A stretch of 64,000 nucleotides of DNA from Anaspis maculata (GCA_949128115.1 OX421966.1:5084001-5148000); one strand, 5' to 3'; counted from the stretch's first letter, positions 43,977 through 55,949 are shown. The notes: a model not told the origin generated them from the sequence alone. Made by a program: numbers and translations.

Positions 43977-45634
43977 ATTTGTAGATTTTGTAGATTAGAG
44001 GTGGTCGTTTGGTCTCGGAGGATTCTTTCTGCACTGCGACCTATAAGATCTTTTGTGCGTGACCATGCTTCTATTTAATGTCCCAGGAAATCCACCCCCT
44101 CACCAAATCGGATGATTTCCTTGGGAGACTTACCTCTGATGTCTGCGGGTGTCAGTTTCACACCTCCCAGCAGCGTAAGTCTTTCCTGTGCCAGTGCTTC
44201 GCACTCGCAGAGTAAGTGCACGGCGGTTTTATCTGCCGATGCACAAAGCCTGCAAATAGGTGAGTTTTCCTTACCCATTTTTTGCAGGTGGTATCTCACT
44301 TCGCAATGTCCAGTGAGTAGACCCGTGAGTAGTCTTATTTCGTTCTTAGAGAGCGACAGGATGAGCTGCGTCTTTGTTTTGGAGAGCGCAATAAGCTGTT
44401 TGGCTTGTCGTTGGCTGGAATGCTCTTCCAGTAGGCCTCTATCTGCCTATTCTCCCATTTATCGACTTCTTCCCTTATTATGGATGACGACATCCCACAT
44501 GTGGGCTCCGGTCCAGTAAATGTTGTTTGAGCTCCTTTTTTCGCGAGGGCATCCGCCTCTTCATTTCCCTCGATACCCTGGTGGGCAGGTACCCACAATT
44601 AAGTGAGTTTGTTGCTCTCAGCCAGCTGTATGAGTGATTTTTTGCAGTTCCAGGTGGTTTTTGACTTACAGTCATAGGCCTCCAAGTGCCTCAAAGCCGC
44701 CTGGCTGTCTGTGGCAATGCAAATTCTTGCTCCTTTGTACTGTCTGGATAGGCATACCTGGGCACACCTCTCCACCGCCAGTAATTCGGTTTGTAGAGTG
44801 GACAGAAACCTTCCCACAGGCGGTGATTTCCTATACTTCGGGCCATATATGCCTATCCTGGCTCCTTCCTCTCTTACGGATCCGTCTGTGTACCAGATCA
44901 TGTTTTTTTTCTGCAGCCGGGCCACCCTCCGGGCGCTTTCCTGGCGGTCATTTACGACCACTTCATAAGTAGCCCCGAAGTCGTACTCAACTGGCATGAA
45001 ATCCCTTGGGCTCGTGAGGAACTTCTCCCTTATTGAGTCCAATACTTTCAAGTGTCCTCTTCTTAGGTTTTTGGGTCTTATTCTGAGGGCACTCACTAGT
45101 CCTTCTTTTTCTACTTGTTTGTGCAGCGGGAGTAGGTCCAGCAAAACTTCCATCGCTGCTGTAGGAGTGGTGAACATGGCTCCCGTGATACCCAGACAGG
45201 CAAGTCTCTGAAGCTTCTGTAGCTTCTGTTGGCTTGTTTTTTGTCTAGTTTTATCCCACCTAACGAGTGAGGCGTACGTGGTGATCGGTCTGACAACCGT
45301 CATGTACATGTACAACCAATAGATCATACCTGGTTTCAGACCCCAAGTCCTTCCGAAGAGTTTGCGGCATATCCAGAACGCCGCTGTGGACTTCGAAATT
45401 GTCTTGTTCAAGTGAGAGTTCCAGGTGAGTTTTCTATCCAGGATGATTCCCAGATATTTGACCTCGGAAAACCCAATTTTAGTTCCCCTCAGTACCGGAG
45501 CAGTCGGTTCGACTTTTCTGCGGCGTGTGAACGGAACTATCACAATTTTGGCCGGGTTGATGCTAAAGCCCTCTTCCAAGCATCATTGATTGATAGTGTT
45601 TATGACATTTTGTGTAAGGGTCGAAGTCGTATAC
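43977..45634 (-). pseudogene. 5'-truncated LINE with RNase H domain, degraded
   Basis: The minus-strand remnant starts inside the RT domain and is flanked by the 15-bp duplication CATTCATTATTGTAG (43962-43976, 45635-45649). It codes for the RT end (KYLGIILDRKLTWNSHL), then RNase H: WYTDGSVREEG (Asp), TELLAVERC (Glu), IATDSQAALRHL (Asp) and WVPAHQGIEGNEEADALA (His, Asp). Next comes a Cys/His motif (CRLCASADKTAVHLLCEC). Breaks: a TGA near 45583, a TAA at 44599-44601 just before WVPAHQG, and a frame shift near 44360. The tail has CTACAAAAT-type repeats. The RNase H points to an I-, LOA- or R1-like lineage, different from the LINE at 8.2 kb. Confidence 0.85.
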
Positions 45635-45651
45635 CATTCATTATTGTAGGT

Positions 45652-45777
45652 GCTCTGTGATCTAAACCATTCCGAATTGGGGTAGGCTGTGCCCTGGCGA
45701 AGAGTATAGCTTCACACCCCGAAATTTGACCATGTCACAGCCTACCTTAATTCGGAATGGTTTGGATCACACGGTAT
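45652..45777. mobile_element. AGGCTGTG hairpin MITE, copy c
   Basis: The arms AAACCATTCCGAATT / AATTCGGAATGGTTT enclose a core starting AGGCTGTGCCCTGGCGAAGA. The right end GGATCACACGGTA is intact, the left end (CTGTGATC) is diverged. It directly abuts the target duplication of the truncated LINE. Confidence 0.75.
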
Positions 45778-46207
45778 TATGCCACGCTTACGTCCGTTGT
45801 AAATCGGGTAGGGTACCGTGAGGGTATCTAGGCTCTTATGAGATGCGATGTCATTCGAGTTGCGGCTCTAGTGATTTAAATGTATCTCATGTCATATTCT
45901 CTCACTTCTCGCAATCCATCAAAAATTTTGCTTGTAACCAAGGACAAGCTCCTTGTTTTCCTGTTGATTGCGACACGCGACATATGCGACCATTAGGTAG
46001 GTACCTATTATGTAGTGAAATTGCGCAAAATCGACCATCGATTGAGTGGTGTTTGAGGGGAATAAACGGGAATAAACTAGAACATCATGTATTTTTGGGA
46101 AACTTTAGATCAATGGCAAAAAAAGCCCCCAGTTACGAATTCAACCAAGGCATGAAAAGACCGTAGCTGAAGTTTTCTATTCTTTAAGAAACAACGTGTT
46201 GTTGCAG

Positions 46208-46799
46208 GTGTACGATGACGTGGCCATGGCCGAGGCGGTGGCAAAGGCCGCGACAAAACTCCCTGGTCAAGTTCCCGGCGCCTACTCGCCACGCTCGAAG
46301 ATACATAGCGCTTCGCTGGTGAAAAAGTCTCCGGAGGGTAAGCAAGTTCTGATGGAGACGACGAAGATGAAGACGCCAACGCACCCAAGCACGAGCACTG
46401 CAGCCAGCACGACTGCGAGTACTACCGCGAGACCAGGACCGAGCGGAACATCGAGAGCGGGACCGAGCGGCATTGCGAGAGCGGGACCGAGCGGAAGCTC
46501 TGGACGCGTTGCCGTGGCTCAGCAGCCGGGTGCGGTCAGATTGACGCGCTCGGCAATGCTGCGCGCCAAGGCCGGCCAGGAGAAGGCCGGCGACACTGCA
46601 GGATACCAGACTCGCAAAGCACGCCTCGAGGCCAACAAGGCCAACAAGGCCACCAAGGTCACCAAGGAGGAAGCCAAAAAGCTGGAACTGTCGAAGTCTG
46701 ACATAAGGGACCTGGCGAAGCTGATGAACGACCAGTGGAAGGCGCAGGACAGGCAGGAGAAAGACGCCAGGCAGAAGCTGAACGAGATGTATGCAAAAC
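46208..46799 (+). CDS. Host gene, internal exon G
   Basis: The acceptor GTGTTGTTGCAG precedes 46208, phase 0, which matches exon F. The donor AAAAC|GTGAGT at 46800 is strong and leaves one base of a codon; the next exon is beyond the window. It codes for 197 residues: a helical Ala-rich start (DDVAMAEAVAKAATKLPG), a Ser/Thr-rich region with three RAGPSG-like repeats (GPSGTSRAGPSGIARAGPSG), a basic linker, then a lysine-rich charged helix (LEANKANKATKVTKEEAKKL; LMNDQWKAQDRQEKDARQKL). The Ala/Lys-rich ending and helical periodicity suggest coiled coil or filament association, but this is not recognised as a named family. Confidence 0.82.
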
Positions 46800-47683
46800 G
46801 TGAGTATATGAGCCACAAAAGCTCCGTGGTTTACACCGGTCTACCTCTGCCGTTGTCGTTTCACTCTTTTATCAGTGTATTGGTATAATGCGGCGGTTAA
46901 TGAGAACCACCTTGCATTTTGTGATGAAAGCATGAAACTTGGCATATACCTACGCTCTACAGAGTGTATACAGGGTGTTTCAGCGATGATCGCAAAACAT
47001 TCAACTGTGGGTAGATCTCGTCAAAATATGACGAAAACTTCCATACCATTTCAAGATACCTTCCAAGATACAGCCCTACAAAATTGACTTTTTTGGATTC
47101 CAAAAATTTGTAACTGAGTGACATTTTAACCAAAATAACTTGAAGGGGAACTGTGGGTAAAATTTTGTGTCAATTTTAAAATTTTTATAGCTGCGGGATG
47201 GCTTTAGGTGATTTTTAGTCAAAATCGCATCGAAAAATTCCAAGCCGTTACGAAGTTATCGTAAATTTTGTGGGCTGATTATGACGTCATACTGCGCACC
47301 GGAAAAGACAGGTCGGCAGGGCAAGGCACCACGCCAACAATTACTAGACCTTCATAAAATGAAACAAGTTTACCAAACGGTAGACGCAGATCATTTGACT
47401 TTAATTTCAAAGTACGGTGAACCAAATTTCAGTAGATATTTTTAAAAACATAATTAAAGTGCGACATGAGTGCGACTCTATCTGTCAATGAAATAAAGCG
47501 GCAACATGGCGAAATCGCGAAATGAAATTCGGCAGCTTGACAGAAGCTTGACAGTATAGGGAAGTCACAGTCTATCGTATAACCCTGAAAACTTCCGTCA
47601 GTGAAATCTGTTGGTGCATGAAAATAAGAGATCAGGTATACTTTTCGCTTCCACATAATAATGTAGTGAATAATTAATAGCTA

Positions 47684-47810
47684 TTTACGATACGAGTGTT
47701 AAAAGTGACAGGTATTATTTTGTGAGCGGGGGGGCTTGCGAAACGAGCATTAGCGAGTAGAGCAACCCCGCGAACAAAATAAGACACTTTTAACGCGTGT
47801 ATCGTACAGG
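47684..47810. mobile_element. Short hairpin MITE
   Basis: TTTACGATACGAGTGTTAAA on the left mirrors TTTTAACGCGTGTATCGTA on the right, with inner GTATTATTTTGTGAGCGGGG / CCCCGCGAACAAAATAAG pairs. Non-coding. Confidence 0.65.
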
Positions 47811-47963
47811 ATTTTATCTACAATGGTCTTTGAAATGTTTGGTAAATGTCAGAATTTATTGAAAATATGACAGGAATGCGTAGAATCATCATTTTTTCAC
47901 GTCGCCCATGACGACGTGCTAAAAGTGACGGGTATTATTTAACGCTTGTAGAAAATAGTTATT

Positions 47964-48083
47964 TATGTACCATGGGCATAAAGTGCCATTTTTTTCCCCG
48001 CTGTGCGAGATTGCGACCGAGGCCATAGGCCGAGGGAAGCAAGCACAAGGGGAAAAAACGCACTTTAGGCCCAAGGTGCATAC
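47964..48083. mobile_element. Short hairpin MITE
   Basis: The arms TATGTACCATGGGCATAAAG and CTTTAGGCCCAAGGTGCATA bracket CCCCGC...GGGG and a central GAGGCCATAGGCCGAG. Non-coding, 120 bases. Confidence 0.6.
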
Positions 48084-48189
48084 AATGTTTTTTGCACTGG
48101 CTAGTGCAAGACTGAAAATTTCGAGTTATTGAGTCGTTGAAAAATTGTCATGGCAGCGCTGATTACTTGGTTGTACGTCGCACGATCTA

Positions 48190-48290
48190 CCATGCGATCA
48201 ACAAAATTCGGAATTGGGGTAGGCTGTGCCCCAAGAAAGCAGCTTGACATCCTGAAATTTAACCAGGTCATAGCCTACCAGATCGCATGG
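48190..48290. mobile_element. AGGCTGTG hairpin MITE, copy d
   Basis: CCATGCGATC on the left and GATCGCATGG on the right bracket GGGGTAGGCTGTGCCCCAAG. The core resembles copy c. The arms are shortened and differ from the other copies. Confidence 0.65.
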
Positions 48291-48816
48291 ACGAGTGGCA
48301 GGTTATTACTTATCACCTATCTTGAACACGTAGCTGCCGGGGCCCCATCGCTTACTAGCATACATAAAACAGGTATTTATTGGTTTTGGTATGTAAACGT
48401 ACTAATTTTGTTGTTCTTGTAGTCTTTCGTGTTCCCTACAAATTGAAGTCCATTTTGCATCGCATCAAGTAGTTACGTCAAAATTGAAGGTGACGTCTCT
48501 TCTGACTGATCAAGAGCGCTCGTTGCCATGACGACTTTTTTGCCCAAGGGTTAAAAAGAGTCACTTTAGGCCCTGTTTTGAGGTCGTAAAATAACGCATT
48601 TAATATAGGTAGTGCAAAAATGTATTTTAGGGCTGCTGCCGCTGATGGGACTTTTTTCTAATCGGTGGTACAACCGACTACCGATTAGGGTCGGAATTTG
48701 AAAGAAGTGTATATCAAAATCCGTTCATATTCCTTTGAGTCAGCCACACCAGTGCGTTTTTATTGAAAATGGTCCTGGTCGTTCCTGACATCATGTTTCT
48801 GACCCTATAGCATTAT

Positions 48817-51800
48817 AGTGGGGTCGGTACAGTATTATACGCTGCATTTTTGAGTAATGCAATGTCTTTTGGCACACATGTTCTTAGCACCTGTTTGAAC
48901 AATTTTGTCCATCGCCGCAAGCGAAATTTTAGTTCAGATCCTGTATACAGGGTGAAGAAGAAAAACAATTTAAAAAAATTGCATCTTTTAAACGGACAAC
49001 GGTAGAGTATTGCAGGGCATGTCAATGATGCGCAATTGGATGGTTGTTGAGGTACACCAAACCATTTTGATACATTATTAACAGTTTTCAAGATATTTGA
49101 AAAAAACTGAGATCTGTCAAAAAAAAACATTATCTTCATTATATCGCTTATTTTTGAAGATATCGGAATGAAATTTTGTATTTGTTCTATAAAACATGTC
49201 ATAAATGAATAACAGCTGCAGTTATTTTTTAGGCTTACTATTTTCCTAAATAAGACAGTCAACTTTTTTGCAGGGGAGCCGCCATCTCACTGTGTGAATA
49301 TCAAGCTGATGATCGAAAAAATGACTAATAGTCATTAGGCTAGTATCATGCCATTATTCTATCATGTGAAAGATCACATTGGGTGGACCATCATACCATT
49401 TTTGCTAGAGGAAACATGACGCACTGATTTTATCGGGTTCCTCAGAACTAGAGGACCTACTTCCAGCCATCGAGCCATTGCAAGTAATTGAACACCGCAA
49501 TTATGACCCCTGATCATTTTTCAGGTTGCTCACCAAGATTCATAGCCATAAGTGCAGCGGTTCGGTTTTAGCAGCTGTTTGAATTAAGACGCATTGCCTT
49601 TTCGTGAAAAAAACAGAAAATTACGAGGTCTCTGGGTCAATTCTTAGATCATTGGAAATAGATCCTCCACGGAATGTTGATAAATTTATGCTAAATTATT
49701 AGAAATAAGTGCATTCTATAGCATAGGTTTGAAGAAACGGCTGAAAATTGTTCGAAACGGTTTTTTTTTGGTCTTGTTAAGCGTTAAATTATGGATCTTT
49801 TTGGCGATTTTTATGCCTCCAGCCTATTTAGATGATGGGATGAAATTCTTCAATTTCTTATTACCCTGTGATGTCATCTGCATATATCGCCATCATGCCA
49901 TCATTTCTCAAAGCTGAAGGAGGAATCTAAATAGAATATATTCCAAAATACATTGCGGCATCAAAAATTATAAGGTTCTCTCCATTATTAGTGTTGCCCT
50001 ACCGGATAATTTGTTCGATTCCTACCAACTGCAAAATAGTCTTTCATGTTCGTCCTACATCACATGAGTACATCCTGTGCCAGTTTTTTAAAACCTATAC
50101 TGAAGAATGCACTTTTTTCTAATAATTCAGCATAAATTTATTGAAATTCCATGGAGGATCTTTTTCCAATGACCTAAAAAATGACCCAGAGACCTCGTGA
50201 TTTTCTGTTTTTTTCATGAAAAATCGACACTATTTTATTTGAATAGCTGCTAAAACCGAACCGCTGAACTTATGGCTATGAATCTTGGTAGACAACTTGA
50301 AGAATGATCAAGGGTCATAATCGCGGTGTTCAATTACTTGCAATGGCTCGATGGCTAGCAGTAGATCCTCTTGTTCTGAGGAATCCGATAACATCCGTGC
50401 ATCATCTTTCTTTCAGCAAAAATGGTATGATGGTCCATCCAAGGTGATCTCTCACATGATAGAGTAACGGCATAATATTAGCCTAATGACTATCAGTCAC
50501 TTTTTCGGTCATCAGCTTGATATTCACAAAATAAGATGGCGGCTCCCCTCCAAAAAAGTTGACTGTCTTATTTAGAAAAATAGTAGGCCTAGAAAGTAAC
50601 CGCAGCTGTTATTCATTTATGACGTCTTTTATAAGGCAAATACCCAATTTCATTCCGATATCTTCAAAAATAAGCGATGTAATGAAGATAATGTTTTTTT
50701 GACAGATCTCAGTTTTTTTAGAATATCTCGACAACGGTAATTGATGCTCCAAAATGGTTTGGTGTACCTCAACAACCATCAAATTGCGCATCATATGACA
50801 TGCCCTGCAATACTCTACTTTTGTCCGTTCAAAAGATGCAATTTTTTCGCATTGTTTTTCTTCTTCACCCTGTATACAGGATCTGAACTAAAATTTTGCT
50901 TGCGGCCATGGAGGGTAGAGATAAGGAGACTACACGGCCTGCTCAAAAGTGGTCCGTTTCTATGTAGTAGAGTTTTTCAGGCCTGAGTGGAACACCCGCG
51001 CTGCAGCGGAAAATTATGCAAGCTTGTTGCGGGGCTACTAGACCCATGTTGGAATTCAAAGCCGTTGTCATTTTGAAAGGTTCACACGTCACGATTTTGT
51101 CCCTGGTCTCTGCTTGTCTTCCGCCAGTTTTTATCGAGTTCCGTTCATGTCTGCTTTGTTCCGTTGTGCTACGTATTGTATTCGAGTTACTTTCTGCTGA
51201 GTTCTTTTGTGTTTAATCACCTTCGGGCCTCATTTTGTGTACTCTTCAGACCGAGGTTCAGACTGTTCCACTATGTACCCAAATCCATAGAACTACCGGC
51301 CGCCTGCCGCGGCAATGGATGGCCGGCCAGAGAACTTTCGTCCAGGCCTTCGACGGCCACACATTATTCAGGTAATTTTTTTCTGGCCGGCCGTTCATTG
51401 TCAATAGGCAGTGTAGGTACCTAAAATCGTGGAATAAAAAAAATGGTGAAAAGAACCCCCAGCTTATTCCGACCTCGCAGACTGAAGTAGCAAATTAATC
51501 ATTGGGTACACAGGTACACGGGAGTTTTAGCCCTGCATCAGTTTCAGCTGTTTTGACTGATCTGACTGATCTGACTTCTGACAAAATGAATAACCTTCGG
51601 AATAAATTGTGACAGATCCCTACAGATTTTTTTTTAAATTGCAGGTTTCTATAAACAACTAGGCCTTAGTGGAACACTTGCGCTGCTGTGGAAAAATTTA
51701 TAACTGAAACCTGACGACACAAAATCATACCGTTTTTTTTGACAGCTTTCACTACTCGTTCAGTCTCCTTTATATACCCTCCATGCTTGCGGCGATGGAC

Positions 51801-51905
51801 AGAATTGTTTAGACAGGTTCTAAGGACATGTGTGCCAAAGGGCATCGCATTACTCAAAAATGCAGTGAACAGGACTTTTTCCGAACGTGCCGACTCCACT
51901 ATTAT
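48817..51905. mobile_element. Long palindrome with ~1-kb arms
   Basis: Arms mirror from CTGCATTTTTGAGTAATGC (48843) and TACAGGGTGAAGAAGAAAAA (48951) inward through GGGGAGCCGCCATCT to a centre near 49930. The right arm continues after the 871-bp insertion at 50911-51781. Differences between arms are few, so the hairpin could form or has been kept alike by gene conversion. Non-coding. Confidence 0.8.
50911..51781. mobile_element. TIR element GAGGGTA..., 4-bp duplication CATG
   Basis: The ends GAGGGTAGAGATAAGGAGAC and GTCTCCTTTATATACCCTC are flanked by CATG (50907-50910, 51782-51785). The mirrored arm of the host palindrome lacks the insert, which confirms the borders. An inner pair (GTGGAACACCCGCGCTGC at ~50988 and GTGGAACACTTGCGCTGC at ~51669) is direct, not inverted. 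Non-coding; superfamily not assigned. Confidence 0.8.
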
Positions 51906-52647
51906 CATTTTGGCCTGGTATACCTGATCTCTTATTTTCATGCACCAACAGATTTCACTGACGGAAGTTTTCAGGGTTATACGATAGACTGTGACTTCCC
52001 TATACTGTCAAGCTTCTGTCAAGCTGCCGAATTTCATTTTGCGATTTCGCCATGTTGCCGCTTTATTTCATTGACAGATAGAGTCGCACTTTAATTATGT
52101 TTTTAAAAATATCTACTGAAATTTGGTTCACTGTACTTTGAAATTAAAGTCAAATGATTTGCGTCTACCGTTTGGTAAACTTGTTTCATTTTATAAAGGT
52201 CTAGTAATTGTTGGCGTGGTGCCTTGCCCTGCCGACCTGTCTTTTCCGGTGCGCAGTATGACGTCATAATCAGCCCACAAAATTTACGATAACTTCGTAA
52301 CGGCTTGGAATTTTTCGATGCGATTTTGACTAAAATTCACCTAAAGCCATCCCGCAGCTATATAAATTTTAAAATTGACACAAAATTTTACCCACAGTTC
52401 CCCTTCAAATTCAGCATAGACTGATTTGTCGAAACTATCTACCGACCTGCAAAATTTCGAAAGAATCCAAACAGTGGTGTAGGAGTTATGAGGGTCAATA
52501 ATTTAAAAGCATCCGAAGAAAAGTTGACTCACAGTGAGCCCTTATAACTTCTACGCCACTGATTGGATTCTTTCAAAATTTGGCAAGTTGATAGATAATA
52601 ATTAGAGGTTAAACGACTTATCTGTGAGGAAGTTCAATCCTCAATTA

Positions 52648-53231
52648 TACGAGATGGCCCCGTCCGAAGAGATCACACATGTAGTTCATGTTTCGGCGCT
52701 CGTTTTGGCGTAATGTTTCAAGAAATATGAAATAACTGTTTCATAACCATGCCCTCCTCATGGCCTCATGCCACCTCTTATATAATACGCTCAATTAGTG
52801 TGACGTCAAAACGTGGGTTTTGTATGAAAACAACGAACACGTAAGTTGGCAACACTTCTTGTCGAAGAGACAGCTAATGGAATATTTGCGGATCAATAGA
52901 TACAACGACCTTCCTGTAGGGTGTATCGTAACCAAAAAGACCTTCGAGGATTGGAATGCTGGTTAAACACATTCTACATTCTGTTTGACAGCTGCAGTGG
53001 AGGATGTGGAAAGGGGTGAAGGGTGAGAATCAGGACTCAGGAGTGACAGTACGTGCTGCCAACCTAGCAGAGATTGTTTTCATACAAAACCCAACTTTTG
53101 ACGTCATCACTAATTGAGCGTATAGCCCACTCACTTGTCATTATGTTTAGTCCCTCATCAGATATCGCGTCCTTTTCAAGGGTTGTTGGGGAGTGGGCGG
53201 GTGTGATCTCTTCGGACGAGGCCATCTCGTA
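52648..53231. mobile_element. TACGAGATGGCC MITE, 584 bp, TTA duplication
   Basis: TACGAGATGGCCCCGTCCGA then AGAGATCACAC on the left mirrors GTGTGATCTCTTCGGACGAG then GCCATCTCGTA on the right. TTA flanks both ends (52645-52647, 53232-53234). It holds a nested MITE at 52786-53122. Confidence 0.78.
52786..53122. mobile_element. TACGCTCAATTAGTG MITE, 337 bp, nested
   Basis: TACGCTCAATTAGTGTGACG on the left and CATCACTAATTGAGCGTA on the right, with TTTTGTATGAAAAC / GTTTTCATACAAAAC following inside. TA ends fit TA targeting. The left end is identical to the one at 27600. Confidence 0.78.
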
Positions 53232-53316
53232 TTATTATTAAGAACTAACCTTATTAAGAACCTCTATAAAACGTATAGAGTCTTGAGTTAGCACATATGA
53301 GAAATAATTTTATGCA

Positions 53317-55231
53317 ATTCGCGATTTAAATTAATTTTTCCCGCCACAAAATGGCCGCGAAAGGCGGAATTTAACTGACAGCTCAAGGTGACATGAGATG
53401 TCATAAGTCATACTCACAACTCACAACCCCACTTTTATTGTATCAATCACCCACCACTCGGTGTTTTCTGTTTACTCCAGTTTACTCCTTGCTTGGCTTC
53501 CTAGTGTGGTCCCAGTTAGAGATAGTGCGTCTGTTTGCTGTATTCGAGTTTTGCGAGTAAATTCAAAGTGATTGTTGTGTTATTTGTTCTTATTACGACT
53601 GTTATGAAAGATGTTCGTTTGCCGTTGGGAGAGATTTGCCATTACTTGCGTGCCGACTGCCGCCTCACCAAGCTCCCGGAACTTTGTGGAAAGTAAAGCA
53701 GTAGTAAATACAAACAGTTCTAATGTGAATAGTTCACGAAGACCTTTGGAGAACCCTGGTCACGGACCCTGGTATGCGCGTAAAGGCCACGCAAATGTGA
53801 CGGGTTGTACTGTCTGGTTTTTCAAGCGGCAATCACATTCGGGGAATTTGGTAAGGTCCCACTGGTAAAACGAATCAGCACATCGTCCGGGACCTGTGCG
53901 AACCCTGTTGAAGTTCCGGGGAGTTCAAATCCAGAAGGTGCTTCATGGACGTTTAGGAGCTGGTGTCATTCGGGTACAGTTTGTTGAGCCCTTTGTCTTC
54001 CTTTCTTTTCTTTCTCCATCAAAGTTTCCCAGTTCACGTTCCCTGTGACTAACACGATGGGATACAGTAATACCTACTACTAAACACAACAATCACTTTA
54101 AATTTACTCGCAAAACTCGAATACAGCAAACAGACGCACTATCTCTAACTGGGACCACACTAGGAAGCCAAGCAAGGAGTAAACTGAGGTAAACAGAAAA
54201 CACTGAGTGGTGGGTGACAGACTGACAGAGGTGGGTGATTGATACAATAAAAGTGGGGTTGTGAGTTGTGAGTATTAGAAAGACCTGGATCTGGTCACCC
54301 AGAGAGTGACGAAAGCCAAGTCATTGAGCGAGAGGGTATAGAGAGAGAGAAAGCTAGAGCACTAGGGTATTTGCGCGTCAGGGTGTGGTGCCATTGCTTG
54401 TTACTAAACCACCCTGCGTCACAGTCAAAATGCATGACATGAGCTGTCAATATTTTTGTTTAGGTTAAGTCGACTGTTTAATCTTTCAACACAGATTTTT
54501 TCACTAAATTTAACAGAAACTCTTGAAAACTGTTCTAGTCATGTATATTGTGTTCCATACATAGCAGATGCTTTCGATCACCGTATTTCAAGTACTGCTG
54601 GTATTTCGTCGAACGTAGGTTTCATCATCCAACTCATTCCGTCGAACGCAAATTCCGTTGATCGTTGAATGCAGTAACCGTCGACGTGGTGACCCCATCG
54701 TGAAGATATATTTGTAATTGCCGTACGCGCAGTAGGTATATTATGTATTTCAGTGGGTACTGGCCCCGAACAGCTGGAAAACCCAAAAAGTACAATAATA
54801 GAAGTTCATCAATTTTGCAAAATTCTACACCTGATGGTTTCTTCGGCAAGGAAAACATCACATCTTCCCGACTCTTGTAGGTACTGCTTCACGGTGCACC
54901 TTCTCCGTTTTGGCACTTTTAGCCCGGATTTCGGCGATTTCGGCAAGCAAAATAATGACAATTCAAATTTGTAAACAAATCGTGGAAATGACAAATGTCA
55001 ATAGCAACCACGCCCACCCCAGCTAACTATGTTTAAAATTTTGACGAGGCCAGGAAATGCCGAGATACTGACAGAGAATACCGATATATCCCTTTCATAG
55101 CTTCGTCTCTCTAGGTACCCTTATTCAGGTCTCTCTAGTGAGTATGACATCTCATGTCACCATGAGCTGTCAGTTGAATTCCGCCTTTCGCGGCCATTTT
55201 GTGGCGGGAAAAATTAATTTAAATCGCGAAT
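53317..55231. mobile_element. Foldback element carrying a hAT MITE in its right arm
   Basis: ATTCGCGATTTAAATTAATT with TTTCCCGCCACAAAATGGCC on the left mirrors the sequence at about 55181-55231. Arms of about 270 bases continue through GTAAACAGAAAACACTGAGT-type pairs to 53590 and 54070. The central 480 bases hold an open frame of 85 codons (53611-53865) without recognisable domain. A hAT MITE interrupts the right arm. Confidence 0.75.
54276..55137. mobile_element. hAT-type MITE, 862 bp
   Basis: The ends TAGAAAGACCTGGATCTGG and CAGGTCTCTCTA are flanked by GTGAGTAT at 54268-54275 and 55138-55145. The left mirror arm of the host foldback lacks the insert. TAGAnAGACC ends with an 8-bp duplication fit hAT. 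Non-coding. Confidence 0.9.
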
Positions 55232-55469
55232 ATTGAATGCAAATGTAGTTCATAGCCCAGGTATTTTAGGTGCTATTCAAGTCGAAGCGTGAACTAATTT
55301 ATGGTCGGCCAAATTTTTCATAAAACGACAGTAAAGAGTGTCTGCTATAACATACCAAAAGTCCCCTAAGATCCCGTGTCGGCGTCCCTCTTTTTGGGGC
55401 GTTTTTTCTGAAATATGACAGTTACGTTATCTAAGTATAACACACAGATATTGGGACGGGCGCCTGTCA

Positions 55470-55558
55470 CCCGGAATAGCTCAGTGGCAAAGGCTCTGCT
55501 TTCCGATTGATGGATCGCTAGTTCGATTCTCCTTCGAGACACAATTAATTTTTTTTTC
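55470..55558 (+). other. tRNA-like module with T-run (left arm)
   Basis: TAGCTCAGTGG at 55477-55487 is a perfect A box and GTTCGATTC at 55521-55529 a perfect B-box core, 44 bases apart. A run of nine or more T follows at 55549. The stretch CTGTCACCCGGAATAGCTCA is very close to the start of the module at 37533 (CTGTCACCGGGTAGCTCATT). Stems pair poorly, so I call it a tRNA-derived sequence, not a tRNA gene. Confidence 0.55.
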
Positions 55559-55949
55559 GTGGAAGTGACTTTTTCCTTCTCCTAAAAATTACCCAAGGGA
55601 TGAGAGTGCCAATTTTGAAGCATTTTTGACTTTTTTATCAAGAAAATGAATCTATTAATACGAGTTCTGGACACATAATAAACAATAAGCTGTGATGCCC
55701 TCGGTGATGTCATCATGGCTTTTTCATCACATTTTTCAACTCATAAAATGTAGTTACTCGCCATTGCGAAATTGTATTTAGGTATTTTCAATAATAATGC
55801 TGGACGAGCATTTCCACTTGTCCTCTAGCTTGTGTGTCCAGAACTCGTATCAATAGATTCATTTTCTTGAGAAAAAAGTCGAAAATGCTTCAAAATAAGA
55901 ACTCTCATCCCTTGAATAATTTTTAGGAGAAGGAAAAAATCACTTTCAC

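Larger units (their letters stand above)
47138..52409. mobile_element. Foldback element with ~520-bp inverted arms
   Basis: TTGAAGGGGAACTGTGGGTA at the left end mirrors TACCCACAGTTCCCCTTCAA at the right end. The arms (about 47138-47650 and 51908-52409) contain the mirrored block GAAATAAAGCGGCAACATGG. The interior is occupied by other hairpins and a further palindrome. No coding sequence is seen. Bases 48300-48815 have no recognisable feature. Confidence 0.78.
46966..52620. mobile_element. Element ending CAGGGTGTTTCAGCGATGAT, filled by later insertions
   Basis: The left part (46966-47135) matches the 4364 arm, including GTAGATCTCGTCAAAATATG. The right part (52424-52610) matches the second half of that arm and contains its own inverted repeat (CAGTGGTGTAGGAGTTATGA against TTATAACTTCTACGCCACTG). 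Between them lies the 5.3-kb foldback at 47138-52409. The element starts about 165 bases after the exon G donor. Confidence 0.6.

Noticed and set aside
53611..53868. An 85-codon frame in the loop of a foldback
   Set aside because: No domain, no codon bias and no phase-compatible neighbours. Possible captured fragment, but not supported as a gene.
53317..55240. ATGCA as a target duplication of this foldback
   Set aside because: The right copy is five bases away from the mirrored end, so the match may be chance.
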